64,000 nt of DNA from Candidatus Magnetocorallium paracelense (GTDB taxonomy: Bacteria > Nitrospirota > Thermodesulfovibrionia > Thermodesulfovibrionales > Magnetobacteriaceae), in contig JAREWP010000033.1 of the NCBI GenBank assembly GCA_029001845.1, forward strand, positions 1 to 64,000. The letters run 5' to 3'. The notes under the pieces are model-generated. The model saw nothing but the letters and a program-made list of their open reading frames with translations, was not told the origin of the DNA and made no database searches. Of this stretch, positions 61,624 through 64,000 are shown in pieces. Both the position numbers and the translations under genes were made by a program. Each line of letters begins with the position of its first letter. Position 1 is the first letter of the stretch.

Positions 61624-61869
61624 TGTCTGTTGGTAAAAAACATGAAACGTGATTAACATGAGAGGCAGGATTTTAAATCTGCCCGGCTATAAAAGGAATC
61701 GTCAGTATAAGGCGAGATTCCCCAATACCTCTGTGAACACTACTTTTTTACTACTTTACGAGTAGAGTTGTCAATAGCCGTTGACATTCGGATTGGGAAG
61801 AAGTTGACTTGATACCATTACAATGAACATAAACCTATCCTCTATTCGGCAACGATGCAATCAATCAAG
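61624..61869. other. gap between MITE A4 and the adaptor gene
   Basis: About 245 bases with no supported gene and no repeat shared with the rest of the window. TAGAGTTGTCAATAGCCGTTGACATTC near 61765 contains TTGACA-like boxes, so a promoter is possible. Confidence 0.3.
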
Positions 61870-63150
61870 TTAGCGATTAGTAATCTCGATTATTTTCACC
61901 AGGGCCTTTTCCGTCAGGTTCTCATGACCCTTTGTTACAAGAAAGTCGGATTCTTCGACTCCCTCGATCACAGTGTAGCCGTCCTGTTCCCATGAAACAT
62001 CTACATAAACCTTTTCCACTATTTCCACGGAGTTAATGGTTTTAACAATAAATACACACCTTCCTTTCCCGTCCTCCGTAACGGCTGAAAAAGGCACTAC
62101 AAATGAAGTCTCCGGTTCCAGTTCTCTTACATGGATATTTAAAAATATTCCCGCCATGACAGGTACTGAGGGATCATTGTTATCGATATAAATTTCAGCG
62201 GCAAAAAGTCTTGTTTCCATATCGGCTTCAGGGGCGACATATTTGAGTTCACCCCTAATGGCGCCGTCAGAATACGGCGAATGTACCGACACCTCTACCC
62301 CCTTATTTATGAAATCTATTTTTGAAGCAGCGATCCCTGTCTTAATTACAATGGTACTGTAATCTATGATTTCAAACAAAAGGTCTTTTTGGCTGACAAA
62401 AGTGCCGCGGTCTACATGGCGTCGCTGCACGACTCCGCTAAATGGAGCGCTAATCGTAGTTTTATCGAGATTTAATTTTTCCATATCTCTCCTGGCAATG
62501 GCTGCTGCAAAGGAGGCTTCCGATTTTTTTAACAGCCCTTCAGAGGATTGCACTCTGTAAAGCTGCGCCAGGTATTGTTCCTTTATACCGGCATAAAGGG
62601 CTTCCTCTCTGTTATACTCGGAGCGTGAAATTATCATTTGAGTAAGCAGGTCTTTCTTTCTGTTCAGTTCCTTTTCAGCAGTGCTTAATTCGGTTTTGAT
62701 CTGTTCAAATCTCTTGTTTTGAAGTCTGTTGTCAAGTTTCTGAAGTTCCAGCTCCGCTTCGGCGCGACGCACATTGGCCTCTTCTATGTCTAAGGAAATC
62801 CTGAAAGCTCTGTCATCGATTCGAATAAGGGGATCATCCTTTTTCACTTTCCTGCCGGGCTCTGCTTTGGGAGCTGTATACACGACAACTCCCGACACCT
62901 CGGACCTGACCAGCGCCTTATGCCGTGGAAAGGCATTCCCCATAATATTTATTTCCCGCCTGAAGGGGTGTTTTTTAAGCCTCATGACCGTTACAGGAAC
63001 CCTCAGATCCTCTTTGGATTCGACGGGCTCGATCTCTCTTTTCGTGGAAAAGATGTAGGCTATAATAAGGGCGGCAATCGTTAATATGAAAAATATTAAC
63101 AGCAGGCTTTTTCTAAGGGAGATATTATCGGTATTGCCGGAAATGGACAT
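61870..63150 (-). CDS. RND-type periplasmic adaptor (HlyD/MFP family)
   Basis: 426 residues. N-terminal membrane anchor LLLIFFILTIAALIIAYIFS (about 16-35), first lipoyl half (GVVVYTAPKAEPGRKVKKDDPLIRID), coiled-coil hairpin (about 120-220), second lipoyl half (TISAPFSGVVQRRHVDRGTFVSQKDLLFEI) and a beta-barrel. Such proteins link an inner-membrane pump to an outer-membrane channel. No pump gene is in the window; it may be beyond the right part. Start MSISGNTDN. Confidence 0.9.
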   Translation of the reverse strand: MSISGNTDNISLRKSLLLIFFILTIAALIIAYIFSTKREIEPVESKEDLRVPVTVMRLKKHPFRREINIMGNAFPRHKALVRSEVSGVVVYTAPKAEPGRKVKKDDPLIRIDDRAFRISLDIEEANVRRAEAELELQKLDNRLQNKRFEQIKTELSTAEKELNRKKDLLTQMIISRSEYNREEALYAGIKEQYLAQLYRVQSSEGLLKKSEASFAAAIARRDMEKLNLDKTTISAPFSGVVQRRHVDRGTFVSQKDLLFEIIDYSTIVIKTGIAASKIDFINKGVEVSVHSPYSDGAIRGELKYVAPEADMETRLFAAEIYIDNNDPSVPVMAGIFLNIHVRELEPETSFVVPFSAVTEDGKGRCVFIVKTINSVEIVEKVYVDVSWEQDGYTVIEGVEESDFLVTKGHENLTEKALVKIIEITNR

Positions 63151-63372
63151 TTACTGAAATGAGATAATTGCTCATAGAGGTCAATTATCTGAGGTCGGTC
63201 TTTTGTTAGAAATAGTTTCTTCAAACTATTTTGACACTTGTAATAAATATGTAACATTTAAAGGGCGGTGACAGTTGTCGTATTTAGGCATATACAGGTA
63301 GTAATATTTCGCTGTCGGCCTGAGTCTCCACCCCCCTGCGAGCAGATGCAATAGATGTTTCGTATTCTTGAA
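63151..63372. other. gap upstream of the small zinc-type gene
   Basis: About 220 bases with no gene. It contains TTTGTTAGAAATAGTTTCTTCAAACTATTTTGACAC with AAATAGTTT/AAACTATTT arms (63208-63233), a small hairpin likely belonging to the leader of the adaptor gene on the minus strand. Confidence 0.35.
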
Positions 63373-63537
63373 TTAAACCATTGTTGCTTCTTCTTTTTCG
63401 GGATGCGACTCAAAGCAGTTTTTAACATCGTCCTGTGTAAAGTATTTCTGACCGCAAACACTGCAAACGTACTTTGCTCCGTCTCGATGAAATGGTTCCT
63501 GTCCCGGTGTTCTGCATAGTTCCTTACTGTCTGCCAT
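63373..63537 (-). CDS. 54-residue putative zinc-binding protein
   Basis: A short gene not seen among long open frames. It starts at ATG 63537 with GGAGAA ahead and stops at 63373. The sequence MADSKELCRTPGQEPFH, then KYVCSVCGQKYFTQDDVKN, CFESH has C25-x2-C28-x12-C41-x3-H45, a C2H2-like zinc pattern. It lies just upstream of the adaptor gene in the same direction and just downstream of the partial gene at the right edge. Role unknown; small zinc fingers of this size are often protein-binding. Confidence 0.65.
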   Translation of the reverse strand: MADSKELCRTPGQEPFHRDGAKYVCSVCGQKYFTQDDVKNCFESHPEKEEATMV

Positions 63538-63557
63538 AAAATTCTCCTTTACATATT

Positions 63558-64000
63558 CTATTGAGAGAACATCTCCCTGAAATTTTTTATCTTTTGTATT
63601 GCGGCAGTAAATTTTTTTAAGAATTTTCTAAACAGTTCCCTTCTGCTGAGATCATTCATAAAAGAGAGAAGCATAAGTTTCACAGCCCTTACATACGTTT
63701 CATCGTCTGTCATTTGACAGAGTGCGTCAATTCCTGCGGGACCGCACTGTTCAAGAAGTTTAAGGGCCTTTTTTTGCTTATCCGAAAGCGCCGCGAATGT
63801 TTTCAGGTCCTCAGGGGCAATATCGGTTTGGATTAAAATATCCAGGTTTTCACGAACGGCAGGCGGAATACTCTCCGTTTTTATATTGGCATCTTTCGTA
63901 CTTTCATTTTTCTTTGCATTGTCATGATTTACACAGTCTTGTTTTACGGGATCAGTCTTTATTTCTCTGGGCAACTCCTCTTTGATCTGTTTATTGATCC
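63558..64000 (-). CDS. partial protein, N-terminus beyond the right edge
   Basis: The frame is open to the end of the window, so the apparent TTG start at 63974 is not needed; in-frame codons continue upstream of it (NKQIKEE). At least 147 residues are seen: a polar, low-complexity region (NHDNAKKNESTKDANIKTES) and then a helical part (ALSDKQKKALKLLEQCGPAGIDALCQM, KLMLLSFMNDLSRRELFRKF). No family recognised. It is 20 bases from the zinc-type gene and probably in one operon. Confidence 0.55.
   Translation of the reverse strand, partial: INKQIKEELPREIKTDPVKQDCVNHDNAKKNESTKDANIKTESIPPAVRENLDILIQTDIAPEDLKTFAALSDKQKKALKLLEQCGPAGIDALCQMTDDETYVRAVKLMLLSFMNDLSRRELFRKFLKKFTAAIQKIKNFREMFSQ

Overview
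The window looks like a chromosomal segment of an anaerobic Gram-negative bacterium with moderate-to-low GC. A Tat-exported superoxide reductase, a polysulfide/thiosulfate reductase-like operon, a TusBCD/TusA-like sulfur relay, CooT- and CooC-like proteins, a HemN-like radical SAM enzyme and an RND-type adaptor suggest a Desulfobacterota- or Nitrospirota-like lineage. This is inference from gene content; no marker in the window fixes the phylum.

Layout. 0-3.6 kb: a C-terminal gene end, a truncated PP2C phosphatase, repeats and an NtrC-family regulator. 3.6-6.2 kb: metallo-beta-lactamase-fold hydrolase, methyltransferase, small membrane protein and superoxide reductase. 6.2-9.3 kb: housekeeping block tRNA-Ser(GGA), SRP RNA, dnaX, ybaB, recR. 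9.7-11.1 kb: sulfur-relay operon. 11.3-14.8 kb: large hybrid kinase plus a separate Hpt-like protein lacking the phosphoacceptor His. 14.8-23.2 kb: small and membrane genes among short repeats, and a ChbG-type deacetylase flanked by two copies of a 134-bp transposed element. 23.7-27.2 kb: EF-G-like GTPase and a phosphodiesterase. 27.5-33.2 kb: rhodanese and a Psr-type molybdoenzyme operon carrying an embedded DUF4160/DUF2442 pair. 33.2-37.4 kb: Rpn-type nuclease, a truncated copy of it, bicupin and PTPS-related membrane protein. 37.6-56.5 kb: accessory surface-polysaccharide/protein-sorting region with a Wzz-like protein, three TIGR03032/IPTL-CTERM paralogs, an exosortase, four toxin-antitoxin loci or remnants, a TPR-sulfotransferase, a Wzy-like ligase and a glycosyltransferase. 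56.5-64 kb: housekeeping genes (coaD, rsmD, CooC-like ATPase, HemN-like), HEAT repeats and an efflux adaptor.

The most unusual part is 39.8-49.8 kb. Three paralogs join an N-terminal TIGR03032 domain, through an internal signal-peptide-like helix, to FG-GAP/VCBS-like repeats and a C-terminal PTLxEWG sorting tail. Each has a different lesion: a stop codon removing the basic tail, a large in-frame deletion at a short shared sequence, and an in-frame amber codon. The exosortase beside them has two consecutive domains, each with the Cys/Arg/His set at nearly the same spacing, and a broken copy of its 3' end lies after paralog 1. This suggests a sorting cassette that was duplicated and is now decaying or switching.

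A second clear structural signal is a family of four 134-bp elements with terminal inverted repeats. Two have perfect 10-bp target duplications, one has 9 of 10 and one 7 of 10, so they are non-autonomous transposed elements. Other intergenic repeats (AGCTGTCAGC type, CACGAAG palindromes, GTAGGGGC type, and single 178-bp and 177-bp inverted-repeat elements) fill most gaps.
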